Assembly: GCA_002792275.1 (NCBI GenBank)
Contig: PFOA01000060.1
Location: forward strand, 1 to 16,967
Direction of reading: 5' to 3'
DNA: 16,967 bases
Origin: Candidatus Saccharibacteria bacterium CG_4_10_14_0_2_um_filter_52_9
Lineage (GTDB): Bacteria; Patescibacteriota; Saccharimonadia; Saccharimonadales; UBA4665
Below are positions 4,885 through 12,677 of this stretch, piece after piece. Within the stretch, counting starts at the first letter, position 1; the number at the start of each line of letters is the position of its first letter. The position numbers were made by a program, and so were the translations under genes. The notes beneath the pieces were generated by a model. The model was not told the DNA's origin and ran no database searches. It worked only from the letters and a program-made list of their open reading frames with translations.

Positions 4885-6648
4885 ATGGATGCGGTAGAAG
4901 AGGTAAAAACCCGGCTCAGTATTGAGGAAGTGATTGGCGAATACGTCCAGCTTAAGCGAGCCGGACGCAACTGGAAGGGCATGAGCCCTTTTAGTAATGA
5001 AAAAACAGCCAGCTTCATGGTGAGTCCCGAAAAACAGATCTGGCACGACTTTAGCTCGGGCAAGGGCGGCAATATGTTCAGCTTTGTTATGGAAGTCGAA
5101 GGGCTGGATTTTAAGGGTGCGCTGGAACTGCTGGCGCGCAAGGCCGGTATAGACATTGAACAATATCGCTCATCACCACGACGCGGCGGGCCGGATAAAG
5201 AGCGTATTCATGAACTGCTGGAACTGGCCCGCAAGTTTTACCAGGTACAGTTCAGTAAGCATAAGATTGCTCTGGAGTATGTTTTTAAAAAGCGCGGTTT
5301 TAGTAAAGAAACTGCCCTGGAATGGCAACTTGGATACTCGCCGAACAATGGCTCGGCTCTGCTTGATTTTGCCAAGGGCAAGGGCTTTAGCGAAGCTGAC
5401 CTGAAACAGGCCGGCCTGAGTGCCAAGAGCTATCGCGGCGGCGTGCAGGACATGTTCCGCGGCCGGCTGATGATCCCACTACAGGATGCCCAGGGCAGGG
5501 TGATCGGCTTTACGGCTCGTCAGCTGGATGACGACCCGAATGCCCCCAAATACATCAACACGCCGCAGACGATTCTATACGACAAAAGTCGTCATATTTA
5601 CGGCCTGCACCTGGCCAAAGAATCAATCCGCAAAAGCAAATTTGCAGTCTTGACAGAGGGAAATCTTGATGTTATTGCCAGTCATCAGGCCGGAGTGCGG
5701 CAAGTGGTAGCCACGGCCGGCACCGCTCTGACCGAACCGCATCTTAAAACCCTGAGTCGCTTCACCGGCGATATTCGGTTGGCCTTTGATGCTGACAAGG
5801 CCGGATTAGCTGCCACCGAACGAGCCATTCCGATTGCTTCGCGGGTTAAAGTCACCCTGGGCATAGTCAATCTGCCTAGCGACAAGGATCCCGACGATCT
5901 GATTAAGCAGGATCCCGAATTATGGAAGACGGCCATTGGCAAACACAGTTACGCCCTGGACTGGCTGATGAATCGCTATAAAAATGTTCTCGACATCGGC
6001 TCGGCTGTAGGCAAGCGCGAGTACAGCGACATACTTTTACCGGTGGTGCATGGCTTGTCCGACGACGTTGAGAGGGATCACTACATGAACTCTATCGCCA
6101 AGGCTATTGGCGTCAGCCGCGAGGCTCTGGAGCAGAAGTTTAATAAGACTACCAATGCCGGGCCGCCGGAACGCCGCCGCCGCATCAAATTGGAGCCGGC
6201 TAAACTCGACAAAGTAGCGGTTGAAAACCAGAAAACCCAAGACAACTTTCTGTGCCTGATGCTGATGCGCCTTACACTGCGTGAATTCCTGGAACTGGTA
6301 ACGCCCGAGATGCTCTACACCGATGACGGCCGGGTCTTACTGGAGTTCTTAAAAGCCAACCCCGGCTGGGACGGCAAAGACCTCAAGCCAGTGCAAAACC
6401 TGGCAGATTATGTTAAAATACAAGCATTACTCTATGAGGAACTCTACCAGGGCCTCGAGCTCAACGAGCTTCACTACGAAGCCGCTCGATTGCAGGCACG
6501 CTTGATAGAAAAATTTGTAAAAACCCAAAAAGCAGAACTATCCGTAGCGCTCGATACCGCCGACGAAGCCGCCACCCGCGAATTATTGGGGCAGGCCAAA
6601 CGCTACGATGCATTACTCAACCAAGTGAAAGGAGCCACCCGTGGCTAA
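4885..6648 (+). CDS. dnaG: DNA primase DnaG lacking zinc-ribbon ligands
   Basis: Makes RNA primers for replication in association with the replicative helicase. The 587-residue protein has the standard order: N-terminal zinc-ribbon-like domain (~1-95), RNA-polymerase core with TOPRIM (~120-360), and a C-terminal helicase-interaction region (~420-587). TOPRIM residues are intact: E258 in LTEGNLDV and D302/D304 in FDADKAG. The N-terminal domain aligns well with normal DnaG, but all four zinc ligands (C-x2-H ... C-x2-C) are gone. The CPFH segment reads SPFS (S34, S37) and the CFGC segment reads DFSS (D55, S58). The rest of the motif, such as NEKTASF and GKGGN, is retained. rpoD overlaps its end by 8 bp. 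Confidence 0.96.
   Translation: MDAVEEVKTRLSIEEVIGEYVQLKRAGRNWKGMSPFSNEKTASFMVSPEKQIWHDFSSGKGGNMFSFVMEVEGLDFKGALELLARKAGIDIEQYRSSPRRGGPDKERIHELLELARKFYQVQFSKHKIALEYVFKKRGFSKETALEWQLGYSPNNGSALLDFAKGKGFSEADLKQAGLSAKSYRGGVQDMFRGRLMIPLQDAQGRVIGFTARQLDDDPNAPKYINTPQTILYDKSRHIYGLHLAKESIRKSKFAVLTEGNLDVIASHQAGVRQVVATAGTALTEPHLKTLSRFTGDIRLAFDADKAGLAATERAIPIASRVKVTLGIVNLPSDKDPDDLIKQDPELWKTAIGKHSYALDWLMNRYKNVLDIGSAVGKREYSDILLPVVHGLSDDVERDHYMNSIAKAIGVSREALEQKFNKTTNAGPPERRRRIKLEPAKLDKVAVENQKTQDNFLCLMLMRLTLREFLELVTPEMLYTDDGRVLLEFLKANPGWDGKDLKPVQNLADYVKIQALLYEELYQGLELNELHYEAARLQARLIEKFVKTQKAELSVALDTADEAATRELLGQAKRYDALLNQVKGATRG
6628..6634 (+). promoter_or_regulatory. Strong Shine-Dalgarno for rpoD
   Basis: AAAGGAG ends 6 nt before a GTG start at 6641, inside the dnaG coding sequence. 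It decides the rpoD start and shows that SD-led initiation is used within operons here. Confidence 0.85.
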
Positions 6649-7801
6649 AGCCAAAGACAATAAACCCAAGGATTCCAAGAAGCCCAAAAACGATAACCCG
6701 GCTGACGCCGCCCAGCGCCAAAAGCTGGTCGATAAAGCCAAAAAAGACGGTCATGTTGAACAGCGCGACATTTTTACCCTTCTGCCTGAAACGCCGGAGA
6801 ATGCCGAGGCTCTGGACGCACTTTATACCGAACTGGCAGATTTGAATATTGAAATCACTACCACCGATCCTGTGGATCCCAAAGCCGTCGGCGGTGTCTG
6901 GGAAGCCGAGGAAGAAGAGGAAGAAGAAGCCGCCGCACCCACCAACACAGCCGTCTACCTGGATGATGACGTAGCCGACGACTCAGTCCGCCTGTACCTG
7001 CGTGAAATCGGCAAGATCCCGCTACTAAACGCCCAAGAGGAGCTGGCTCTGGCCCAGCGCGTGGTGTCCGGCGACAAAAAAGCTAAAGACCAGATGGCCG
7101 AAGCCAATATGCGCCTGGTAGTCTCCATTGCCAAGCGCTACGTTGGCCGCGGGCTAGACTTGCTCGACCTGATTCAGGAAGGCAACACCGGCCTGCTTAG
7201 GGCTGTTGAAAAGTTCGACCCCGACAAGGGCTTCAAATTTAGTACCTACGCCACCTGGTGGATCCGCCAGGCTATTACCCGTGCTATTGCCGACCAGGCC
7301 CGCACCATCCGAATTCCGGTACACATGGTCGAAACCATCAACAAGCTACTGCGTACCCAGCGCCGTCTGACCCAGGAGCTCAACCGCGAACCTTCTAACG
7401 AAGAAATTGCCAAAGAGATGGAAATCGACGTCGACAAAGTCGAGCACATCATGAAGATCAAGCAGGATATTTCGTCTTTAGACGCTTCGATACGCGACGA
7501 CGAGGAAGACTCGGTTTTAGCTGACTTCATCGAAGACGAAGACACCGTTTCGCCCGAAGAATCGGCCACTGGCCAGCTACTTAAAGAACAGGTCAAAGAC
7601 ATGCTCAGCGCCCTGACGGAACGCGAACAAAAGATCCTCAAACTACGCTTCGGCCTGGAAGACGGCAAAAGCCATACTCTGGAAGAAGTCGGCCAGGAAT
7701 TCAGCGTTACCCGCGAACGCATAAGACAGATCGAAGCCAAAGCCTTGGCCAAGCTACGCAAGCACCGTGACGCCAAAAAGCTCCACGACTACATTAAATA
7801 A
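6641..7801 (+). CDS. rpoD: Primary (sigma-70) RNA polymerase sigma factor
   Basis: A 386-residue housekeeping sigma factor that directs RNA polymerase to -10/-35 promoters. It has a Lys-rich start, a short region 1.1-like part with an acidic run (EEEEEEEAAA near residue 90), and region 1.2 DDSVRLYLREIGKIPLL. Region 2 reads RLVVSIAKRYVGRGLDLLDLIQEGNTGLL and KFSTYATWWIRQAITRAI with -10 reading residues. Region 3 reads IRIPVHMVETINKL, and region 4.2 reads LEEVGQEFSVTRERIRQIEAKAL (helix-turn-helix for the -35). It is shorter than E. coli RpoD because the region 1.2-2.1 insert is absent, as in Bacillus SigA. GTG start with AAAGGAG 6 nt upstream, overlapping dnaG by 8 bp: a reduced macromolecular-synthesis operon without rpsU. 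It ends flush against the convergent kinase gene. Confidence 0.97.
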   Translation: MAKAKDNKPKDSKKPKNDNPADAAQRQKLVDKAKKDGHVEQRDIFTLLPETPENAEALDALYTELADLNIEITTTDPVDPKAVGGVWEAEEEEEEEAAAPTNTAVYLDDDVADDSVRLYLREIGKIPLLNAQEELALAQRVVSGDKKAKDQMAEANMRLVVSIAKRYVGRGLDLLDLIQEGNTGLLRAVEKFDPDKGFKFSTYATWWIRQAITRAIADQARTIRIPVHMVETINKLLRTQRRLTQELNREPSNEEIAKEMEIDVDKVEHIMKIKQDISSLDASIRDDEEDSVLADFIEDEDTVSPEESATGQLLKEQVKDMLSALTEREQKILKLRFGLEDGKSHTLEEVGQEFSVTRERIRQIEAKALAKLRKHRDAKKLHDYIK

Positions 7802-8368
7802 TCAGAAGTTCAGGCCGGCTTTGACCAATAGTTTGGCCAGGTCGGCTTCCAACTGGTCAACAGTTGAGTCGTTGGCCAAAAAGTAGTCGGCGTTGGCAAT
7901 CGGCCCGCCCTTTTCGAGGTTTTCAATTTCGGCGTAGTCACGGGCATTGGCCTCGACTTCGGTCAGCGGACGAACCGACCGCGTAGTAAGCCGTTTGTGG
8001 CGCACAGCATTCGGAGCCACCACGGCAATAATCACAGCATTAAGCCCAAAGCTTTCCTTAAAAATCCTGTACTCTGTCCAGCTATACAGGCCGTCTACCA
8101 CGACGTAATTCTGGCCTTGCTCAAAAAATTCTTCAACCTGTTTGATAATGCGCACTGCATAGGCGCCTTTGCCTTTCTGGGCGCGAATATCTTCGCGCAC
8201 CAGCCTCTCAGTGGCCTCACTAACTTCCATACCGCGCTTCTTAATTTCATCCAGCGTAATGCCGCCAAAGTAGGCAAAGGGCGAACCCTTTTTCTTTAAA
8301 TACTCCACGCAAACACTCTTGCCGGCGCCTGGCATCCCCACAAAAACAATAACTTTTTTAGGTTGCAT
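7802..8368 (-). CDS. P-loop nucleotide kinase, UPF0200/dephospho-CoA-kinase-like
   Basis: A 188-residue cytoplasmic P-loop protein. Walker A GMPGAGKS is at 11-18, then KKRGMEVSEATERLVREDIRAQKGKGAYAVRIIKQVEE (a lid/NMP-binding-like helical region), YVVVDGLYSWTEYRIFKESFG (Walker-B-like strand and loop), a RHKRLTTRSVR arginine patch, and NADYFLANDST near the end. The overall pattern matches the archaeal/CPR UPF0200 group related to adenylate and dephospho-CoA kinases. The substrate cannot be read from sequence; a nucleotide or nucleotide-like cofactor is likely. It converges with rpoD (0 bp between stops) and has its own leaderless-type promoter. The stop codon is TGA. Confidence 0.82.
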   Translation of the reverse strand: MQPKKVIVFVGMPGAGKSVCVEYLKKKGSPFAYFGGITLDEIKKRGMEVSEATERLVREDIRAQKGKGAYAVRIIKQVEEFFEQGQNYVVVDGLYSWTEYRIFKESFGLNAVIIAVVAPNAVRHKRLTTRSVRPLTEVEANARDYAEIENLEKGGPIANADYFLANDSTVDQLEADLAKLLVKAGLNF

Positions 8369-8374
8369 CTGCTT

Positions 8375-8380
8375 ATTGTA
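8375..8380 (-). promoter_or_regulatory. -10 box for the P-loop kinase gene (leaderless geometry)
   Basis: Minus strand TACAAT at 8380-8375, then 6 nt (AAGCAG) and ATG 8368. No good -35. Confidence 0.6.
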
Positions 8381-8429
8381 CTAAAAATCCGCCGCCAACT
8401 TTAGTAATATTGTATTTTATGTCGTTCAG

Positions 8430-8453
8430 TGGTATAGTTGCGTGCCCAAGGAG
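8430..8453 (+). promoter_or_regulatory. Extended -10 promoter plus Shine-Dalgarno for the 8459 gene
   Basis: TGgTATAGT at 8430-8438, then AAGGAG at 8448-8453, 5 nt before ATG 8459. This is the clearest single-gene unit in the window with a conventional leader and SD. Confidence 0.65.
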
Positions 8454-8458
8454 CTTGA

Positions 8459-9334
8459 ATGTCAGAAACCAATTTCAACAACTTTTACCTTGCCAATGTT
8501 AACGTTTACGAGCTGGCCGGCGGTGTAATACCAGAGCTGGCCGAGAGAGTAGGTGTACCTCTGGGCCAGGAGCCGAACGCCCGCGATTTGGATATTCTTT
8601 GGAACCAACTGCGTCCCAACAAAGAACTACGCCTTAATCCGGAGGCTGAAATCGAACGCGTAGTCGCCTACGACTTTGTTATTAGGTCGGGCATACAAGA
8701 TGGCATGCAGCGTAGCATCCAAAATCCTCAAATTGGCATTGAGGCAGTCGAGGCGGTGATTGCAACCGGCGGAGTTCTCAATTGGATGCGGCGCGGCATG
8801 GAGACGATTATGTCCGAAGTATCGGTCGACACCGAGATTTACCTACCAGCCGGTAATCGGAAGATGAAGTCGCTTACAGAGGTCAACAACGACTGGGTGA
8901 TTGATGCCAAGGCCGAACTGGGTGATGATCCCGAAGAGTGGCTTTACGTGCACGACGTAATACTGCCCGAGCTGACAGCGGCCGGGTATGAGCATGTTTA
9001 CTACATGAAGGTAGACTCTGGCAAGGGTGATGATATTATGCAGGCCTTATTTGACAGGTATCACGTCTTGGCCTGGAAGCGCGTTGCGGCGCTTAGAGTT
9101 ACCAACGCCGAGCTTCAGCTAGCAGCCCAGATCAGACGCGCCGCCAGACGCTACAATCCCGATTTTGACAACAATCCTACCAAGCCCCAGGCTTACGCCA
9201 TCTCCAAACCCTTCCCTCTGGCTCGTGACGAGGCCGAAGACGGTCTGCCCACGCAATTCCAAAGGGTTAGCACCGCAATACTCCAGCTACCACTCGTGGC
9301 CAGTGTTGTCCACGAACTCTCCACGGCCGAATAG
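8459..9334 (+). CDS. Hypothetical cytoplasmic protein, 291 aa, not recognised
   Basis: No family recognised. There is no signal peptide, membrane helix or Cys cluster. The N-terminal part (NVNVYELAGGVIPELAERVG) leads into a helical region with acidic and basic residues (PEAEIERVVAYDFVIRSGIQDGMQR). A middle segment reads VDTEIYLPAGNRKMKSLTEV, followed by WVIDAKAELGDDPEEWLYVHDVILPEL. The C-terminal third has an Arg-rich helix (QLAAQIRRAARRYNPDF), then a Pro-rich loop and a hydrophobic end (STAILQLPLVASVVHEL). Strong SD and own promoter suggest substantial expression. It is followed after 17 bp by the cyclo-ligase gene, which has its own -10 box. Likely lineage-restricted. Confidence 0.75.
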   Translation: MSETNFNNFYLANVNVYELAGGVIPELAERVGVPLGQEPNARDLDILWNQLRPNKELRLNPEAEIERVVAYDFVIRSGIQDGMQRSIQNPQIGIEAVEAVIATGGVLNWMRRGMETIMSEVSVDTEIYLPAGNRKMKSLTEVNNDWVIDAKAELGDDPEEWLYVHDVILPELTAAGYEHVYYMKVDSGKGDDIMQALFDRYHVLAWKRVAALRVTNAELQLAAQIRRAARRYNPDFDNNPTKPQAYAISKPFPLARDEAEDGLPTQFQRVSTAILQLPLVASVVHELSTAE

Positions 9335-9339
9335 TCCGC

Positions 9340-9345
9340 TACAAT
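9340..9345 (+). promoter_or_regulatory. -10 box for 5-FCL gene (leaderless geometry)
   Basis: TACAAT at 9340-9345, then 6 nt (AGGGTA) and ATG 9352. AGGG lies too close to the ATG to act as a normal SD. Confidence 0.6.
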
Positions 9346-9351
9346 AGGGTA

Positions 9352-9861
9352 ATGAATAAGCTTGAGCTGAGAGAAATGCTCAAAACCATGCGGCTGGAGA
9401 TGAGCGATGCTGAGCGTACGCTGAAAAGTCGCGAAATCGTCCGGCATCTTCAGGAAACTGTTGACTGGACTGGCGTGAAAACGGTGCATTATTTTGAGCC
9501 TTTGCATGAACTGATGGAGGTCGATATATCGGACTTGGTAGTCTGGCTGGAGGATAATTATCCCGGTATCCAGCTTTTTGCCCCGCGGCTGATTGAAGGC
9601 GAATGGGAAATGATATCCATTAAAGATGCCCCGGCACCGGATCAGTTTGACGTTATTATTGTGCCGATGCTCGGCTTCGACTCTAAACTGCATCGAATCG
9701 GTTATGGCGGCGGTTATTATGATAAGTTTCTGGCTAGCCAGCCGAAGGCAAAAAAAATCGGTGTCTGCTTTGAGGCAGGCAAGGTTGAGCATATTCCTGC
9801 CGAATCGCACGATGTTTCAGTCGATCTATTGATTACAGAACAGCGAGTTTACACGAAATAG
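9352..9861 (+). CDS. 5-formyltetrahydrofolate cyclo-ligase
   Basis: Converts 5-formyl-THF to 5,10-methenyl-THF with ATP, salvaging a stored or inhibitory folate. The 169-residue protein has the N-terminal KLELREMLKTMRLEMSDAER helix, HYFEPLHELMEVD, a core FDVIIVPMLGFDSKLHRIGYGGGYYDKFL (nucleotide/folate-binding GYGGGYYDK at 117-125), and the C-terminal VSVDLLITEQRV. Length and motifs are normal for the family (MTHFS; the E. coli gene is called fau/ygfA). No other folate gene is present in the window. It is followed by the polA regulatory region. Confidence 0.93.
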   Translation: MNKLELREMLKTMRLEMSDAERTLKSREIVRHLQETVDWTGVKTVHYFEPLHELMEVDISDLVVWLEDNYPGIQLFAPRLIEGEWEMISIKDAPAPDQFDVIIVPMLGFDSKLHRIGYGGGYYDKFLASQPKAKKIGVCFEAGKVEHIPAESHDVSVDLLITEQRVYTK

Positions 9862-9892
9862 TTCTACCGATACCTTATGCCAGGTTTCTGGA

Positions 9893-9937
9893 GTGGGTAC
9901 ACAGTGTGTACCTTTTGTATACACACTGTGTACCCAC
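9893..9937. repeat. 18-bp perfect inverted repeat made of two palindromes, upstream of polA
   Basis: The left arm runs 9893-9910 and the right arm 9920-9937, exact reverse complements with a 9-nt loop (CCTTTTGTA). Each arm itself holds an odd palindrome TACACA-n-TGTGTA (left 9898-9910, centre G9904; right 9920-9932, centre C9926), the two centres 22 bp apart, about two helix turns. There is no U-run after the stem. It may be a paired operator or a hairpin ending the 5-FCL transcript. Confidence 0.85.
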
Positions 9938-9965
9938 CCGGGAAATAGTAGGGCGATCAGGGGTG

Positions 9966-10000
9966 CTTATCAGTAATTCTGGAGTATACTTATCAGTAAT
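9966..10000 (+). repeat. 12-bp direct repeat at the polA promoter/start
   Basis: CTTATCAGTAAT occurs at 9966-9977 and again at 9989-10000, 23 bp apart in the same orientation. The second copy overlaps the end of the -10 box and the first two bases of the polA start codon. Confidence 0.75.
9985..9990 (+). promoter_or_regulatory. -10 box for polA
   Basis: TATACT at 9985-9990, 8 nt before ATG 9999. A leader of 0-2 nt is expected. It lies between the two direct-repeat copies, overlapping the second by two bases. Confidence 0.55.
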
Positions 10001-12677
10001 GATTGAAGGGGTTGCCACTAAGCGCAAGAAACTGGCTATTATCGATGGCAAGAGCGTGTTTTACCGCGGCTATTACGCCATGCCCAACCTGGCTACCCAG
10101 GACGGCACGCCAACAGGGGGAATTTTTGGTTTTGCCACCATGGCGCTGGAGGTCATCCGGCGGCTGAAACCGGACTATGTGGCGGTGGCCTGGGACAAGC
10201 CCAAAACCAACATCCGCAAGCGTTTGGAGTTGTATCCGGAATACAAGGCCGGCCGCAAACCGGCACCGGCCGACTTTCACGCCCAGGTGCCGATCCTGCA
10301 CGAACTGCTCGATGCTTTTGGCTGGCCGCTTTATGAACTCGATGACTACGAGGCCGACGACATTATGGGTGCTTTAGCCACGCAGGCCAAGAAAAAAGAC
10401 ATTGAAACCATGCTTATTACCTCTGATCTGGACATGTTGCAGCTGGTTAACAGTCACACCCACGTTTACGCACTCAAAAAAGGCCTCAGCAACATAGAAT
10501 TGTATTCACCAGCCAGTTTCGAGGCCAAATATGGCATTCAGGTTGACCAATTTTTGGACATGAAGGCCTTAAAGGGCGATTCGTCCGACAATATTCCGGG
10601 TGTGCCGGGCATCGGCGAAAAGGGCGCCCTGGAGCTACTCAAACAATTCGAAACGCTGGACGGCGTTTACCAAAACCTGGCTCTAACCAAAGAAACCACT
10701 CGCAAAAAACTGGAGGCCGGCAAAGACATGGCCTACCTAAGCAAGCAGTTGGCCAGTATCTGGATCGATGCGCCGATCGATCTGGATCTGAAAGAAGTTG
10801 ATGGTAGCAAAATCCAGCCCGAAAAGGTCTTGCATCTACTGCAAAAACTGGAGTTCCGCACCTTGGCCCGGCAACTGCCGGAAATCATGCAAGTAGCCAT
10901 AGACAAGCATCATGCCGATAACGGCAATAGTCATCTCAAAGTAGGGCCGGTGGGCAGTGATGTTTATATTAACAGCGGCCAGAAACTGGCAAACTTAAAG
11001 CTGGACGATGCCGAAACGCTGTTTGTGCATAGTTTTTCGGCCGGCAAACACGGCAAAGATCCACTGGTACTGGCGCTTAGTGACGGGAAAAATGCTGTCT
11101 ATAGCCTCGACCTGGCCGCGCTAAAAAAAGACGCTGTAACAGCGGCGCTGAAGCCAATCATTACCCCCAAAACCAAGCTGATCGGCCACGATGTCAAAGC
11201 CACCATGAAGGTCTTTTTGGAACTTGGTCTACCACTGCCGCAAGTCGGGCACGATGTGCTGATCGGTGGTTTCCTGCTCAACGCCCTTCAGCGCGAGCAG
11301 ACCCTCACCGAACTCGCCGTAACGCATCTGGGCTATGAAGGCCCCGGCTTCGACAACCTGGACCCAATTCAAATGATCGGCTCGAGTCCGGAAATCATTG
11401 CCATTATTAAAGCCCTGTATGAGCAACAGGCCGCTGAGCTGAAAAAAATCCCCAAACTACCGGAATTAGCCAAAAATATCGAGTGGCCGGTCATTCCGGT
11501 GCTGGCCGATATGGAATACACCGGTATTGAGCTCGACACGGCCTACTTGCGGAAGTTCTCAGATGAAATCGAGGATCTGATCTCGGACTACGAACAGCAG
11601 ATATACGGCCACGCCGACCAGGAATTCAACATTGCTTCGCCAGCCCAACTGGCCGAAATCCTGTTCGACAAACTCAAACTGCCAACCCAGGGCATCAAAA
11701 AGGGTAAAACCGGCTACAGCACGGCCGCCAGCGAACTCGACAAGTTGCGCGGCCAACACCCGATCATCGACCCGATCACTCAATACCGCGAGGTCGCCAA
11801 GCTCAAAAACACCTACATCGATACTCTGCCCAATATGGTAGACGACAACTCACGCTTGCATACAACCTTTGCACTCACCGTGGCTCAAACCGGCCGCCTG
11901 AGCAGTAACGACCCTAACCTCCAGAATATCCCGACCCGAACCGACCTGGGCCGCCGGATCCGGACAGCCTTTGTGGCCGCCAAGGGCAAAAAACTGGTTA
12001 GTGCCGACTACTCACAATTTGAGCTACGCTTGGGAGCCGTGCTGGCCAAAGACACCGAGCTTATCGAGATGTTTAATAGAGGGGCAGACATTCATACTGC
12101 CACCGCCGCCTTGGTCTACGAACGCGAACCCGAAGACGTTACCAAGCAGATGCGCCGAGCCGCCAAGGTTATTAATTTTGGCATCCTGTACGGCATGAGT
12201 CCGCACGGTCTGAGCATTGCCACCGGCATGACCCGCGAGCAGGCCGTGACCTTTATTGAACGCTACAAGGCCGTCCGACAGCCGCTGTTCGACTACATGG
12301 ATCGCGTTAAGGAACAGGCCAAAAAAGACGGCTATGTTGAAACACTGTTTGGCCGTCGTCGGCCGATGCCTGACATCCTTTCCGGCAACTTTGTGGTGCG
12401 CCAGGCGGCTGAACGCGCCGCTATCAACATGCCGATTCAGGGCACCGAAGCCGATCTGATGAAGATGGCTATGATCAAGGTGCAGAACCTGTTAAAAAGC
12501 CAGCATAATGACTGCAATCAACTGCTTCAAATCCACGACTCAATACTGGTAGAATGTCCCGAACCGGTCGCCACTCGCATCGGCGAACTCCTCAAAGACA
12601 CCATGGAAAACATTTACAAACTATCCGTTCGCCTCGATGTCGACGTCACCATCGGCGACAATTGGGGCGAACTCTAA
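9999..12677 (+). CDS. polA: DNA polymerase I (active 5' nuclease and polymerase, degenerate 3'-5' exonuclease)
   Basis: Replaces RNA primers and fills repair gaps. With start ATG 9999 it has 892 residues. The frame stays open upstream to a possible start at 9906, but that extension crosses the inverted repeat and does not look like a PolA N terminus. The 5' nuclease (~10-290) has AIIDGKSVFYRGYYA, DDYEADDIMG, TSDLDMLQL and KGDSSDNIPGVPGIG. The exonuclease-like domain (~310-520) lacks the DxE of Exo I and has GHDVKATMKVF at Exo II, so proofreading is probably absent, as in Taq and Bacillus PolI. The polymerase is intact: motif A SADYSQFELRLGA (D670; Phe where Ile is usual), motif B with K723 and F727 (KVINFGILYG), motif C LQIHDSILVE (H846, D847). 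Its stop overlaps the facing gene by 4 bp. Confidence 0.97.
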   Translation: MIEGVATKRKKLAIIDGKSVFYRGYYAMPNLATQDGTPTGGIFGFATMALEVIRRLKPDYVAVAWDKPKTNIRKRLELYPEYKAGRKPAPADFHAQVPILHELLDAFGWPLYELDDYEADDIMGALATQAKKKDIETMLITSDLDMLQLVNSHTHVYALKKGLSNIELYSPASFEAKYGIQVDQFLDMKALKGDSSDNIPGVPGIGEKGALELLKQFETLDGVYQNLALTKETTRKKLEAGKDMAYLSKQLASIWIDAPIDLDLKEVDGSKIQPEKVLHLLQKLEFRTLARQLPEIMQVAIDKHHADNGNSHLKVGPVGSDVYINSGQKLANLKLDDAETLFVHSFSAGKHGKDPLVLALSDGKNAVYSLDLAALKKDAVTAALKPIITPKTKLIGHDVKATMKVFLELGLPLPQVGHDVLIGGFLLNALQREQTLTELAVTHLGYEGPGFDNLDPIQMIGSSPEIIAIIKALYEQQAAELKKIPKLPELAKNIEWPVIPVLADMEYTGIELDTAYLRKFSDEIEDLISDYEQQIYGHADQEFNIASPAQLAEILFDKLKLPTQGIKKGKTGYSTAASELDKLRGQHPIIDPITQYREVAKLKNTYIDTLPNMVDDNSRLHTTFALTVAQTGRLSSNDPNLQNIPTRTDLGRRIRTAFVAAKGKKLVSADYSQFELRLGAVLAKDTELIEMFNRGADIHTATAALVYEREPEDVTKQMRRAAKVINFGILYGMSPHGLSIATGMTREQAVTFIERYKAVRQPLFDYMDRVKEQAKKDGYVETLFGRRRPMPDILSGNFVVRQAAERAAINMPIQGTEADLMKMAMIKVQNLLKSQHNDCNQLLQIHDSILVECPEPVATRIGELLKDTMENIYKLSVRLDVDVTIGDNWGEL

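Noticed and set aside
7246..7776. 176-codon open frame antisense to rpoD
   Set aside because: Ser/Arg-rich shadow of the sigma-factor gene with no start signal or family resemblance.
9193..9810. 205-codon open frame antisense to 5-FCL and the preceding gene
   Set aside because: It lies opposite two convincing genes, and has no recognisable domain or promoter.
9893..9937. Intrinsic terminator for the 5-FCL transcript
   Set aside because: The stem is strong but no U-run follows on the plus strand (next bases are CCGGGAAATAG); the internal palindromes fit an operator at least as well, so it is kept as a repeat.
9906..9998. N-terminal extension of PolA to a start at 9906
   Set aside because: The extension crosses the inverted repeat and promoter and has no PolA-like sequence; MIEGVATKRKKLAIIDG from 9999 fits the family start.
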